DNA of 64,000 bases, from the NCBI GenBank assembly GCA_040218795.1, contig JAVJQT010000005.1:186001-250000 (forward strand), read 5' to 3'. The notes beneath the pieces are model-generated. The model was not told the DNA's origin. It saw only the letters and a program-made list of their open reading frames with translations, and made no database searches. The DNA is from CCMP332 sp040218795. Lineage in GTDB: Bacteria > Bacteroidota > Bacteroidia > Cytophagales > CCMP332. Within the stretch, counting starts at the first letter, position 1; every line of letters starts with the position of its first letter. The position numbers were made by a program, and so were the translations under genes. Below, in pieces: positions 25,701 through 33,226 of the stretch.

Positions 25701-27231
25701 AGATGCTCGCCTTGTCATAAGTATTTGCAAAATTGATCGCCGCTGTTCCCACAACTTCATTGCTGAAATCAAAAGTCAGCATTTCCCAGGCTCCTGCCAT
25801 AGTTGTTGTGTCTTCTGTTTCAACACTGATTGCAGGGTTAGCCGCATCTTCAACTTTTAAACGAATTGGCGTCCCCGCGTCAGGAGACCAGACCATGACC
25901 GTCATTGTTGTGCGACTTGAAAGAAATGGAATTGGATTGACAAAACCCATATTATTTGGAGTCATTGTTGTACCTGCCCACAATTGTGCGCTCACTGTCT
26001 TATCCGACTGTGCCACCATGTTATTAGGGTTTGTTGGGTCAGCAACTATTGTACTAACATTTCCGCCAAAATCCGTGAACCCATACGCCACAGAAGTATC
26101 TTCAAAGGTAATTGGAAGATCTACCGGCAACATCGGGTTTCCTCCTCCTCCACCAAATTGCACGTCGTCCCAATAATATGTCTTGGCTCCGGCAGTTGCG
26201 CCGTCTGTACCGAAATTGAAAAATAAACTTGCTTTGTCGTAGGTATTGGCAAAATTAATCGCCGCTGTTCCCGCAACTTCATTGCTGAAATCGAAGGTCA
26301 GCATTTCCCAGGCTCCTGCCATAGTTGTTGTGTCTTCTGTTTCAACACTGATTGCAGGGTTTGCCACATCTTCAACTTTTAAGCGGATTGGTGTGCCTGC
26401 ATCAGGAGACCAGATCATCACTGTCATTGTCGTGTTCCCACTTGAAAATGGAATTGGGTTTATAAAACCCGAATTGTTCGGTGTCATTGTTGTTCCAGCC
26501 CATAATTGTGCTGTCACTGTTTTTTCAGATTGCACCACTGTATTAGCAGGATTGCTTGGGTCAGCCACAATTGAACTTACGTTTCCGCCAAAATCTGTCA
26601 GACCATAAGCTACATTTGGATCTTCAAAAGTGACAGGTAAATCAACGGGGTTTGTACCGCCTTCTACAAACTGAACATCATCCCAATAATAAGTCTTGGC
26701 TCCGGCTGTTGCACCGTCTGTTCCGAAATTGAAAAAGATACTTGCCTTGTCATAAGTATTGGCAAAATTAATCGCTGCAGTTCCCGAAACTTCATTACTA
26801 AAATCAAAGCTTAGCATTTCCCATGCTCCAGCCAATGTAGTAGTGTCTTCGGTTTCAACACTGATAGTTGGATTTCCAGCATCTTCAACTTTTAAACGTA
26901 TAGGTGTGCCCGCATCTGGAGACCAAACCATTACCGTCATTGTTGTGCGACTTGAAAGAAAAGGAACAGCATTGGCGAATCCGGTACCAATTGGATCACC
27001 CATTGTAGTTCCTGCCCATAATTGGGCACTGGCTGATTTATCGGCCTGTCCCACCATATTGGAAGGGTTTGTAGGGTCCACAACCACTGTGGATGTATTG
27101 CCCCCAAAATCGGTCATAGTATAATTAACCGTGGTATCATCAAAAGTAACCGGAAGGTCAATTTGAGTTTGAGCATTACTCCACAATGAAGTAAGTCCCA
27201 TCAGAAATATTAATAGTAAGTTTTGTTTCAT
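22768..27231 (-). CDS. Giant T9SS-secreted protein with eight tandem carbohydrate-binding-like repeats
   Basis: 1487 residues. Residues 1-20 are a signal peptide (core LLLIFLMGLTSLW). Residues 23 to about 1400 are eight repeats of 171-175 residues. Each opens DLPVTF(D/E)D, contains QLWAGTTM, SPDAGTP(I/V)RLKVED, SVETEDTT and FDFSNE, and closes with FFNFGTDGATAG...YYWDDV. The closing aromatic-Asp-Asp strand and the overall strand pattern resemble galactose-binding-like carbohydrate-binding modules; that is inference, and no catalytic domain is present. The last 75 or so residues are a type A T9SS sorting domain (FKYFPNPASDKIFLS, GIYMITI, ending YRFIKN). The product is expected on the surface or in the medium as an adhesin or matrix/polysaccharide binder. 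A bidirectional terminator follows the stop. Confidence 0.9.
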   Translation of the reverse strand: MKQNLLLIFLMGLTSLWSNAQTQIDLPVTFDDTTVNYTMTDFGGNTSTVVVDPTNPSNMVGQADKSASAQLWAGTTMGDPIGTGFANAVPFLSSRTTMTVMVWSPDAGTPIRLKVEDAGNPTISVETEDTTTLAGAWEMLSFDFSNEVSGTAAINFANTYDKASIFFNFGTDGATAGAKTYYWDDVQFVEGGTNPVDLPVTFEDPNVAYGLTDFGGNVSSIVADPSNPANTVVQSEKTVTAQLWAGTTMTPNNSGFINPIPFSSGNTTMTVMIWSPDAGTPIRLKVEDVANPAISVETEDTTTMAGAWEMLTFDFSNEVAGTAAINFANTYDKASLFFNFGTDGATAGAKTYYWDDVQFGGGGGNPMLPVDLPITFEDTSVAYGFTDFGGNVSTIVADPTNPNNMVAQSDKTVSAQLWAGTTMTPNNMGFVNPIPFLSSRTTMTVMVWSPDAGTPIRLKVEDAANPAISVETEDTTTMAGAWEMLTFDFSNEVVGTAAINFANTYDKASIFFNFGTDGATAGAKTYYWDDVQFVEGGANPVDLPVTFEDPNIAYGLTDFGGNVSSIVADPSNPSNTVAQSDKTASAQLWAGTTMAPNNLGFVNPIPFSSGNTSMSVMVWSPDAGTPIRLKVEDAANPAISVETEDTTTLAGAWEMLTFDFSNEVSGTAAINFANTYDKASIFFNFGTDGATAGAKTYYWDDVQFVSGSGPVLSQIDLPVTFDDTTVNYTMTDFGGNTSAVVVDPTNASNMVGQADKSATAQLWAGTTMGDPIGTGFANAIPFTAANTTMTAMVWSPDAGTPIRLKVEDATNPTISVETEDTTTMAGAWEMLTFDFSNEAPGTAAINIANTYDKASIFFNFGTDGATAGAKTYYWDDVQFVSGSGPLLSQIDLPVTFDDTTVNYTMTDFGGNTSAVVVDPTNASNMVGQADKSATAQLWAGTTMGDTSGTGFANPVPFSAGNTIMTVMVYSPDAGTPIRLKVEDMNNPTISVETEDTTTMANAWEMLTFDFSNEAPGTAAINFANTYDKASIFFNFGTDGATAGAKTYYWDDVEFIGGGNPLSQIDLPVTFDDPLVNYTMTDFGGNQSSLVVDPMNSANTVGQAIKTSTAQTWAGTTMGDTSGTGFANAIPFSAGNTIMTLMVYSPDAGTPIRLKVEDMNNPTISVETEDTTTMANAWEMLTFDFSNEAPGTAAINFANTYDKASIFFNFGTDGATAGAKTYLWDDVQFGGGNPPLSQIDLPVTFDDPTVNYALTDFGGNASNLDVDPTNANNNVGKSIKTASAMTWAGTTMGENNNGFANAIPFTSSETKMSVRVYSPDAGTPVRLKVEDNSNPAISVETEDTTSVANAWETLEFDFSNEIANTPAIDFANTYDKAVIFFNFGTDGATAGEKIYYWDDVIFLTSTGLGISMFDNFKYFPNPASDKIFLSADGLIDEVLIFDMLGNRINSFDYDSNSNSLNIELLKSGIYMITIGIENNYKSYRFIKN
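23020..27165 (-). repeat. Eight in-frame tandem repeats of 504-525 bp
   Basis: Unit starts, read leftward from the V/Q-(I)DLP codons: R1 27165, R2 26646, R3 26124, R4 25611, R5 25092, R6 24567, R7 24045, R8 23523, ending near 23020. Unit lengths are 519, 522, 513, 519, 525, 522, 522 and about 504 bp, all multiples of three. Nucleotide identity between units is high by eye, with long identical runs between R5 and R6. The opening and central blocks define two subtypes: R1, R5, R6, R7 (DDTTVNY-like with GTGFAN) and R2, R3, R4 (EDPNVAYG-like with NNxGF); R8 is the most divergent. Confidence 0.92.
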
Positions 27232-27308
27232 GTGTATTGGATAAATAATTTAATCGTATAGAATCCGAAGGTAGTCCGAAAGAGGGAGTACAGACTAGCT
27301 TATTGCTG

Positions 27309-27330
27309 TTTGATGTATATTTGATGTATT
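27309..27330. repeat. Two direct repeats of TTTGATGTATW, 11-bp period
   Basis: TTTGATGTAT occurs at 27309-27318 and 27320-27329 in the region between the giant repeat gene and the divergent DUF6340 gene. The period is one helical turn. TATATTTG (27316-27323), an exact rightward -7 match, overlaps them but would leave a leader of about 190 bases. It may be a binding site; no partner is known. Confidence 0.35.
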
Positions 27331-27520
27331 AATTCTTTACAATAAATTGTGATTTGAAAAGATTGAGCAATTATTTCAATTATTTTGTAATCGAATTGTG
27401 AAATAGATTGTATTAGAATAGCTCTCTGAATTAATCAAATATTTTAGTCATTTCAAGGTAAAATTTTTAAGAAAAGTTAAATTGGCCCAATGATTGCGTC
27501 CCACTAGAAAATTACATACT

Positions 27521-28579
27521 ATGAAAAATTTATACCAGCTATTAACATTTTCCTTAATTGTAATCTTCTCATTTTCTTCCTGCTCAAAAATGAGATACGT
27601 CAATATGCAGTCCATGCGCCCTGCTGCCTTTGAAGTGCCAGGCCATATTCAAAGCATTGTAATCGTCGACAGGACCGAATTTGAAAAAGAGGGAATTAAT
27701 ATTTTGGAAGGTGTATTGACCGGTGAATTGCCCGGTCAGGATAAAGCCGCATTGCAAGAAGGTATTTATGCCATGCAAAGTACTTTTTCTCGCTCACCCA
27801 GATTCCAAATAAAGGTGGCTACACAAAGATTAAAAGGAAATTCCATCACAGCGGCATTTCCAAAACCAATACCCTGGAGATCAATTAATGAATTAAACAG
27901 ACAATATGAAACCGATGCCGTTTTGGCTATTGAAATTTTTGATACTGATTTTGTAGTAACAAGAGGCGACAGAATGGTAAAGAAAAAAGTCAAAGAAGGA
28001 GAAAACACAGTAGAAAAAGAAGTCAAGGAATATTATGCAGAAGGCATTGAAAGCGTAAAGATTGGATTTCGTTTGTATGATCCAAAAGACAATCAAATCA
28101 TTGATCAGGCACCCTATACCAGAACAAATACCTGGGAAGCCACAGGTTCAAATATTAATGATGCCGTGGCCAACCTCATCTCAAAGAATGAAGCCGCAAA
28201 ATATGTAACCAAATTAGCAGCAAACGCTTATGTGAATAAAATCACACCGATGCCAATCACCATTCGCAGACAGTTTTATTCAAAAAGTAAAAAAGTAAAT
28301 GCGATTCCAGCCGGATCGAGAATGGCGGATGTCAATCGCTGGGAAGACGCTGCACGCACATGGAGCAATGCCATTGCCATTGCGCCATCCAAGGAAGCCG
28401 GATATTTGGCTTACAATACAGCCGTTGCCTATGAGGTCTTGGGAGATTATGATCTGGCCATAAAATGGGCTCAGGATGCATGGGTGAGATACGGTAATAA
28501 AAAGGCCAGAGACTATGTTAATAGCTTAAATTATAGAATTTCGCAGGAAGATAGAGTTGATCGACAACTCAACAAATAG
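27521..28579 (+). CDS. DUF6340-type lipoprotein with C-terminal TPR
   Basis: 352 residues from ATG 27521; an in-frame TTG at 27494 adds nine residues before the signal peptide and is rejected. The signal sequence ends in a lipobox-like SFSSC, so lipidation at Cys is expected. The middle part includes VIVDRTEFE and TDAVLAIEIFDTDF. The C-terminal 75 residues look like one to two TPR units (RWEDAARTWSNAIAIAP, YNTAVAYEVLGDYDLAIKWA). The assignment to DUF6340, a Bacteroidota lipoprotein family of unknown function, is from memory of the family. Its stop lies one base from the stop of the convergent permease gene. Confidence 0.75.
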   Translation: MKNLYQLLTFSLIVIFSFSSCSKMRYVNMQSMRPAAFEVPGHIQSIVIVDRTEFEKEGINILEGVLTGELPGQDKAALQEGIYAMQSTFSRSPRFQIKVATQRLKGNSITAAFPKPIPWRSINELNRQYETDAVLAIEIFDTDFVVTRGDRMVKKKVKEGENTVEKEVKEYYAEGIESVKIGFRLYDPKDNQIIDQAPYTRTNTWEATGSNINDAVANLISKNEAAKYVTKLAANAYVNKITPMPITIRRQFYSKSKKVNAIPAGSRMADVNRWEDAARTWSNAIAIAPSKEAGYLAYNTAVAYEVLGDYDLAIKWAQDAWVRYGNKKARDYVNSLNYRISQEDRVDRQLNK

Positions 28580-28580
28580 G

Positions 28581-30374
28581 TTAAAACTTGTACAATAATG
28601 GCAGGAGAAACGAAGCGATGATCCAAAAGATCAGACTTAGCCAAATACCTGTTTTAAAGAAGTCCCTGAATTTATATTGACCGGCACTATAAACCATGGT
28701 ATTGGTCTGATAACCAATTGGCGTCATAAAACTGGCAGAAGCGGCAAGCGTAATGGCCATGAGGAAAGGAACCGGATTTAAACCCATTGAATGCGCTGTT
28801 GCTATCGCAATTGGCGCCATCAGGGCTGCGGTAGCATTATTCGACATCAGTTCTGTTAAAATTGCGGTGATTAAATACAAACCGCTAAGTACGAATGCCG
28901 GTCCATAAGGACCTAGATTAGAGATCAATCCGTTCGCGATTAGATCGTCCAGACCGGTTTTGTTCATGGCTGTACCCAAACTGAGCGCTCCGGCCAACAG
29001 AAATACTATTTTCCAATTAATGGCTCTATACGCCTCTTTCATACTGAGGGATTTAATCAAAACAAGAATAATAACCGCGCCTATCGCTCCTACCATGATG
29101 TCCACCACGCCCAAAGCTGCCAATACTACCATGGCCAGTATCAGGGATAGTGCTGCATAGAAACGTTTTTTATTAAAGTCGACAATTTTGTCTTCAGAAA
29201 GTAAAACAAATGGGCTTTCATTTTCTCTTTCCTGTCTTTTCAATTCCTTGATATAGTGCGATTTAACCTCTGCTAAGATGACATCTCCCGCTTTTAAAGG
29301 CATTTCATAAAGCTTTTCATGCACTATCTCTTCCCTGTGACGAATTGCCAAAGGCGCGGATCGGTATCTTCTTCTAAAGTCAACATCTTTTAAGGTTTTT
29401 CCTTCAAACATGGAATTGGAGGTAATTACCATTTCTACCAATGTGGAATTGCTGTCCTGAAGATCATAATCCCCAATTTTTAAATCGGTATTCCCTAAAA
29501 CCCTGGCTTTGTCTTTCAGGCTTTTAATTTTATCGACATCGCATCTTACTTTTAAGATATCTCCTGATTTTAAGACAAAATCACCCGGAGGTAGTGTAAA
29601 ATTAGAACCATTTCTAACTACCTCAATAATATCCATATTTAAAACTCTTACTATGGAAGAATCCATAATCCTTTTTCCACTTTCTTCGGACATTTTTTCT
29701 ATGGATATTTCAGTGATATAGTCACCCATATTAAACTTGGCCTTTAAGTCGTTTTGCTGATCCCGAACCGGTAAAAGTTTAATTCCCAGATAGGACATAT
29801 AAATCAGGCCAACCACAAGGAGAATTATTCCAATGGGCGTAATTTGAAACATAGATATGGCTTCCAGACCTTCTTTTTCTGCAATACCACTTACGAGAAG
29901 GTTAGTTGAAGTACCAATCAATGTACAGGTCCCTCCAAAAATTGAAGCAAACGATAAGGGAATCAGCATTTTCGCGGGACTTACACCTGAGCTATGTGCA
30001 ATTTGTATAACTACCGGAATAAAAACCGCCACAACAGGCGTGTTATTTACAAAGGCGGAAATCACTGCAATCAGCAACATCATTAGAAATATTCCACCCG
30101 TAAAATTCTGTCTGAAGGAATTTGACAATCGCTGCGCAACTATCTGTAGTGCCCCGGTCTTTAGAATGGCCTCACTCAAAATGAACATAAATGCGACCGT
30201 TATTGTCGCTTTATTGCCAAATCCTGCTATTCCTTCTTCGGGCGTTAAAACACCGCTTACAATCAGAACTAACATGATTAAAATGGCAACCAGATCAATA
30301 CTCAAAAGCTCGGTGGCAAATAATACTACCGCACCAAGAATAACCAGTATTGTGATCAGTATATCAAATTCCAA
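28581..30374 (-). CDS. SLC13-family permease with two TrkA-C domains
   Basis: 597 residues. Two halves of TM helices (about 1-205 and 405-597) flank two cytosolic RCK/TrkA-C domains (about 210-290 and 300-385; e.g. LPPGDFVLKSGDILKVRC and MPLKAGDVILAEV). The transporter signatures FVNNTPVVAVFIPVV, GGTCTLIGTSTNLLV and ELMSNNATAALMAPI match the DASS/SLC13 group of sodium-coupled anion (sulfate, dicarboxylate) carriers. The substrate is not defined. No ATG is available near the first TM; a TTG at 30374 is the first possible start after an in-frame stop at 30384-30386 and is preceded by AGACAGGA, so it is chosen. Confidence 0.88.
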   Translation of the reverse strand: MEFDILITILVILGAVVLFATELLSIDLVAILIMLVLIVSGVLTPEEGIAGFGNKATITVAFMFILSEAILKTGALQIVAQRLSNSFRQNFTGGIFLMMLLIAVISAFVNNTPVVAVFIPVVIQIAHSSGVSPAKMLIPLSFASIFGGTCTLIGTSTNLLVSGIAEKEGLEAISMFQITPIGIILLVVGLIYMSYLGIKLLPVRDQQNDLKAKFNMGDYITEISIEKMSEESGKRIMDSSIVRVLNMDIIEVVRNGSNFTLPPGDFVLKSGDILKVRCDVDKIKSLKDKARVLGNTDLKIGDYDLQDSNSTLVEMVITSNSMFEGKTLKDVDFRRRYRSAPLAIRHREEIVHEKLYEMPLKAGDVILAEVKSHYIKELKRQERENESPFVLLSEDKIVDFNKKRFYAALSLILAMVVLAALGVVDIMVGAIGAVIILVLIKSLSMKEAYRAINWKIVFLLAGALSLGTAMNKTGLDDLIANGLISNLGPYGPAFVLSGLYLITAILTELMSNNATAALMAPIAIATAHSMGLNPVPFLMAITLAASASFMTPIGYQTNTMVYSAGQYKFRDFFKTGIWLSLIFWIIASFLLPLLYKF

Positions 30375-30443
30375 TTCCTGTCTTTAAAAATGAAGCGCAA
30401 AACTATAATTTTTAGCGCGAATGATAAATCCAAATAGTCCAAA

Positions 30444-31865
30444 CTAAATTTTTACCCCAATTACAAGTACATCATCTGTTTGAGGGTTTTCGCCTTTCCA
30501 TTCTTTAAAAATTTCATCCAGATCATTTTCCTGTTCATTCATGCCTTTTCTGCATGTTTCCATTAAAGTATTGCGAAATCTTTTTGTCATGTACTTTTTG
30601 CCTTTGGGGCCGCCAAACTGATCCTGAAAACCATCGGAAAAAAGATAATAGTGGTTGTTTTCCGCATGTTCAATAAGGTGCAAGTCAAACTCTTTCACCA
30701 CTTCTTCGGTGCCAAATCCTCCAATTGCATACTTCGAGCCTTTTATTTGCTCAATATTTTCACCATTAATAATAACAATTGGATTTTTAGCAGCTGAAAA
30801 ATAGATTTTTTGATCCATAAAAGTCAATATTGAAATATCCATTCCATCATTTACATTGCCAAACTCGTCTTTGTGTTTTTTCAGAAATCCCAAAAGTGTA
30901 TTGTCCAGCTCTTTAAGAATTTGATCCGGTAAATAAATGCCTTTATGCTCAACAAGGTCGGTAAGAATGGAATTTCCAAGTACGGTCATCAAAGCCGCCG
31001 GCACGCCATGCCCGGTACAATCTCCCGCCATTAAAATTCTAATATCTCTTTCCGGATGTTTGTAAAGCCAGTAAAAATCTCCGCTGACAATATCCTTTGG
31101 TTCAAATAAAATAAAACCCCCATCAAACCAGGACTTAATTCTTTTTTGATCGCCGAGCAAGGCCTCCTGAATTCTTTTGGCATATTGAAGACTGTCTATA
31201 AGCTGATCATTTTTCTTTTGAATTATACTTTTCTGAGCCGATAGGAGGTCTTTGCTTTTCTCAAGAGCCAGGCGGGCAATAATTTCCTTTTTGGTCAATC
31301 TGTATCTTGAATAGATTAATACAATCATAAAAAATTCAACAACTAATTTTAAAAGTCCGCCGCCAACCCAAAATACATGGGCATCTACATTTGGATTAAG
31401 ATTGAAAAATAAGTAAGTCATTAAAACCGAGACTACTACTACACCAATACTAAACTGAAGCGGCCAAAGAATGAACATTCCGCCGCCTATGAAAAGGGCG
31501 ATGTAATTTAAACTGTGCCCCATTATGCTTGCTTCATCAATTAGCATGAATGTATAGGCATTCTGAAAAGAAATTAGCATAAAGGGAACCAATACAAGCC
31601 AATAGGACTGAAAATTGTATTTCTTGTAGAAGAAATAAGTGATAATCGTTAAGAAGGATACACTAAGTCGAATGCTCAGTAGCTCTGTAAAATGACCGGG
31701 AATATTTAAAAAGTCAGTAAAGGCGAAAATCGGATCAAAAATGATGGCAATCCAGGCACCGATAATATGATACCTTTTGGCCGTATTATCGAGCTCTTCC
31801 TGCCATTGGCTTTTTTCGATTTCAATCGCAGTTTTTAATCCCTCATCACTATCGGGTATTTTCAT
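30444..31865 (-). CDS. Membrane-bound PP2C-type (SpoIIE) protein phosphatase
   Basis: 473 residues. Residues about 35-190 hold five to six TM helices. A helical linker (about 195-235) carries the sequence QYAKRIQEALLGD. A SpoIIE/PP2C domain occupies about 240-473: KDIVSGDFYWLY, MAGDCTGHGVPAALM (metal-binding Asp and the Gly-His), the Asp of YYLFSDGFQDQFGG and the final Asp of TDDVLVIGV. It is predicted to dephosphorylate Ser/Thr in an anti-sigma-antagonist or similar switch. In Bacteroidota such phosphatases often follow TPR or 7TM input domains. The partner is unknown and no STAS or anti-sigma gene is adjacent. Confidence 0.88.
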   Translation of the reverse strand: MKIPDSDEGLKTAIEIEKSQWQEELDNTAKRYHIIGAWIAIIFDPIFAFTDFLNIPGHFTELLSIRLSVSFLTIITYFFYKKYNFQSYWLVLVPFMLISFQNAYTFMLIDEASIMGHSLNYIALFIGGGMFILWPLQFSIGVVVVSVLMTYLFFNLNPNVDAHVFWVGGGLLKLVVEFFMIVLIYSRYRLTKKEIIARLALEKSKDLLSAQKSIIQKKNDQLIDSLQYAKRIQEALLGDQKRIKSWFDGGFILFEPKDIVSGDFYWLYKHPERDIRILMAGDCTGHGVPAALMTVLGNSILTDLVEHKGIYLPDQILKELDNTLLGFLKKHKDEFGNVNDGMDISILTFMDQKIYFSAAKNPIVIINGENIEQIKGSKYAIGGFGTEEVVKEFDLHLIEHAENNHYYLFSDGFQDQFGGPKGKKYMTKRFRNTLMETCRKGMNEQENDLDEIFKEWKGENPQTDDVLVIGVKI

Positions 31866-31895
31866 AAAATTAAATATAGCATTTGTATTGAGAAG

Positions 31896-32606
31896 CTAGT
31901 CTACAACTCGCACCTTTTGGCTAAGAACTCCTTTTCCATTGCACTCTTTGCATTTGTATTCCAACTTTCCATCGCCGGAGCATTTATTGCATTGGACATA
32001 GCCCGTTTCATAACAATTTGTACAGGGAATATAACGCCGTCCGAAACTGGTTCTTTGAATTTCGACTTTTTCACCCAAACATACTTTGCAGACCTCTTCT
32101 CCACTACCGTGACAGCGATTACAGGGTCCAACTAGCAATCCATCTCCTGAGCATACATGACATTCATGAAGTTCAATTTTAAAGCCATCCTCATCGCATT
32201 CTGCACAAGCTTCAATCAATTTCTGTTTTTGTTCCAATAGCGTAAGAAGGGCTAGAGTAGTATCAGTGTAGGTGGCATTGCTATCGGTCAGCTCAAGGTA
32301 TTTATTGAGGAAATTTTGGCTGAGGCTGTAGTTTTTTAATTGATACAAGGTATTCCCGTAGAAATAACAGAGCTCATCGGGAACAAATGTTCTCAGATTT
32401 AAGGCCTTTCTAAACGTCACATCAGCGGCTTTATAAGCACCGATTTCAAACTGGCGTTTACCAAGCCTCATGAATTGCTCAATTGCTGAAGAATCCTGCG
32501 ACTGCGCATTAACTGTGCTCGAAAACATCAACACAATGACAAAAGCTGAAATAAGTAGTTTAAGATGGCCCAGATTTATAAAATTAATTGTTCGAAACTT
32601 TATCAA
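31896..32606 (-). CDS. Exported protein with TPR-like region and seven CxxC pairs (DnaJ zinc-finger-like)
   Basis: 236 residues. A TTG start at 32606 gives a signal peptide (core LKLLISAFVIVLMF, likely cleavage after VNAQ); no ATG would. Residues about 40-130 are helical and TPR-like (KRQFEIGAYKAADVTFRKAL, YGNTLYQLKNYSLSQNFL). Residues about 140-230 hold seven CxxC pairs (CAEC, CHVC, CNRC, CKVC, CTNC, CNKC, CKEC), several followed by GxG, as in the Cys-rich zinc domain of DnaJ. No J domain is present. Reduced zinc-binding Cys clusters are unusual outside the cytoplasm. It could sit in the periplasm as a zinc or thiol protein. It lies 30 bp upstream of the phosphatase gene in the same direction and is divergent from maf. 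Confidence 0.72.
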   Translation of the reverse strand: MIKFRTINFINLGHLKLLISAFVIVLMFSSTVNAQSQDSSAIEQFMRLGKRQFEIGAYKAADVTFRKALNLRTFVPDELCYFYGNTLYQLKNYSLSQNFLNKYLELTDSNATYTDTTLALLTLLEQKQKLIEACAECDEDGFKIELHECHVCSGDGLLVGPCNRCHGSGEEVCKVCLGEKVEIQRTSFGRRYIPCTNCYETGYVQCNKCSGDGKLEYKCKECNGKGVLSQKVRVVD

Positions 32607-32647
32607 TAAGCAAAAAGCAACATAATTTGGTTCTAATAACGATAATT

Positions 32648-33226
32648 ATGTATAAAAATTTGTCGAAATATACGATTCTTCTGGGCTCAAAATCACCTAG
32701 AAGAGCTTCATTGTTAAAACAATCCAATCTTTTATTTCGAAAAGTATTTATTGACATCGAAGAAAGTTTTCCGGAACAAATGCGACCCTCTTTTGCGGCA
32801 ATGTATATTGCAGAAAGAAAAAGTATGCATTTTCAAGACCATATAGGGGAAGATGAAATTCTTTTAACCTCGGACACTGTAGTTGTAATTGAAAATAAGA
32901 TACTGGCAAAACCAAAAGATAAGCAAGAAGCAAAATCAATGCTTAAACTATTATCAGGGAATGTCCATGTTGTCATTACAGCCGTTTGCATGCGCAATGA
33001 AAATAAAAAAATGGTCTTTTATGATAGTTCAAAAGTTTATTTTGAAAATCTGGAGGATGAAGCTATTGATTATTATATCGAAAATTTTAAACCTTTTGAC
33101 AAAGCCGGGGCCTATGGTATTCAGGAATGGATTGGTTTAACACATATAAGTAGAATTGAAGGCTCCTATTTTAATATTGTCGGATTGCCTTGTCACCTGA
33201 TTGTGAGAGCCATTAAAAACTGGTAA
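32648..33226 (+). CDS. maf: Maf-like nucleoside triphosphate pyrophosphatase
   Basis: 192 residues from ATG 32648; the upstream in-frame TTG at 32588 adds 20 unrelated residues. The family signature LLGSKSPRRASLLKQ follows the start, then the second motif LTSDTVVVI with the active-site Asp and KAGAYGIQ in place of the usual KAGgYgIQ. Maf proteins hydrolyse dTTP/UTP or modified nucleotides to the monophosphate and have been linked to septum inhibition. Its stop directly abuts the stop of the convergent gpsA (33226/33227). Confidence 0.92.
   Translation: MYKNLSKYTILLGSKSPRRASLLKQSNLLFRKVFIDIEESFPEQMRPSFAAMYIAERKSMHFQDHIGEDEILLTSDTVVVIENKILAKPKDKQEAKSMLKLLSGNVHVVITAVCMRNENKKMVFYDSSKVYFENLEDEAIDYYIENFKPFDKAGAYGIQEWIGLTHISRIEGSYFNIVGLPCHLIVRAIKNW

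Noticed and set aside
24341..27124. Several long rightward reading frames inside the giant repeat gene (e.g. 24698-25051, 25733-26176, 26246-26608)
   Set aside because: They recur at each repeat and are the antisense of the same repeated codons. They have no promoters, and their products are repeat shadows.
23020..27165. Regular spacing that could suggest a CRISPR-like or satellite array
   Set aside because: Units are over 500 bp, in frame and coding. There are no short repeats with unique spacers and no cas genes.
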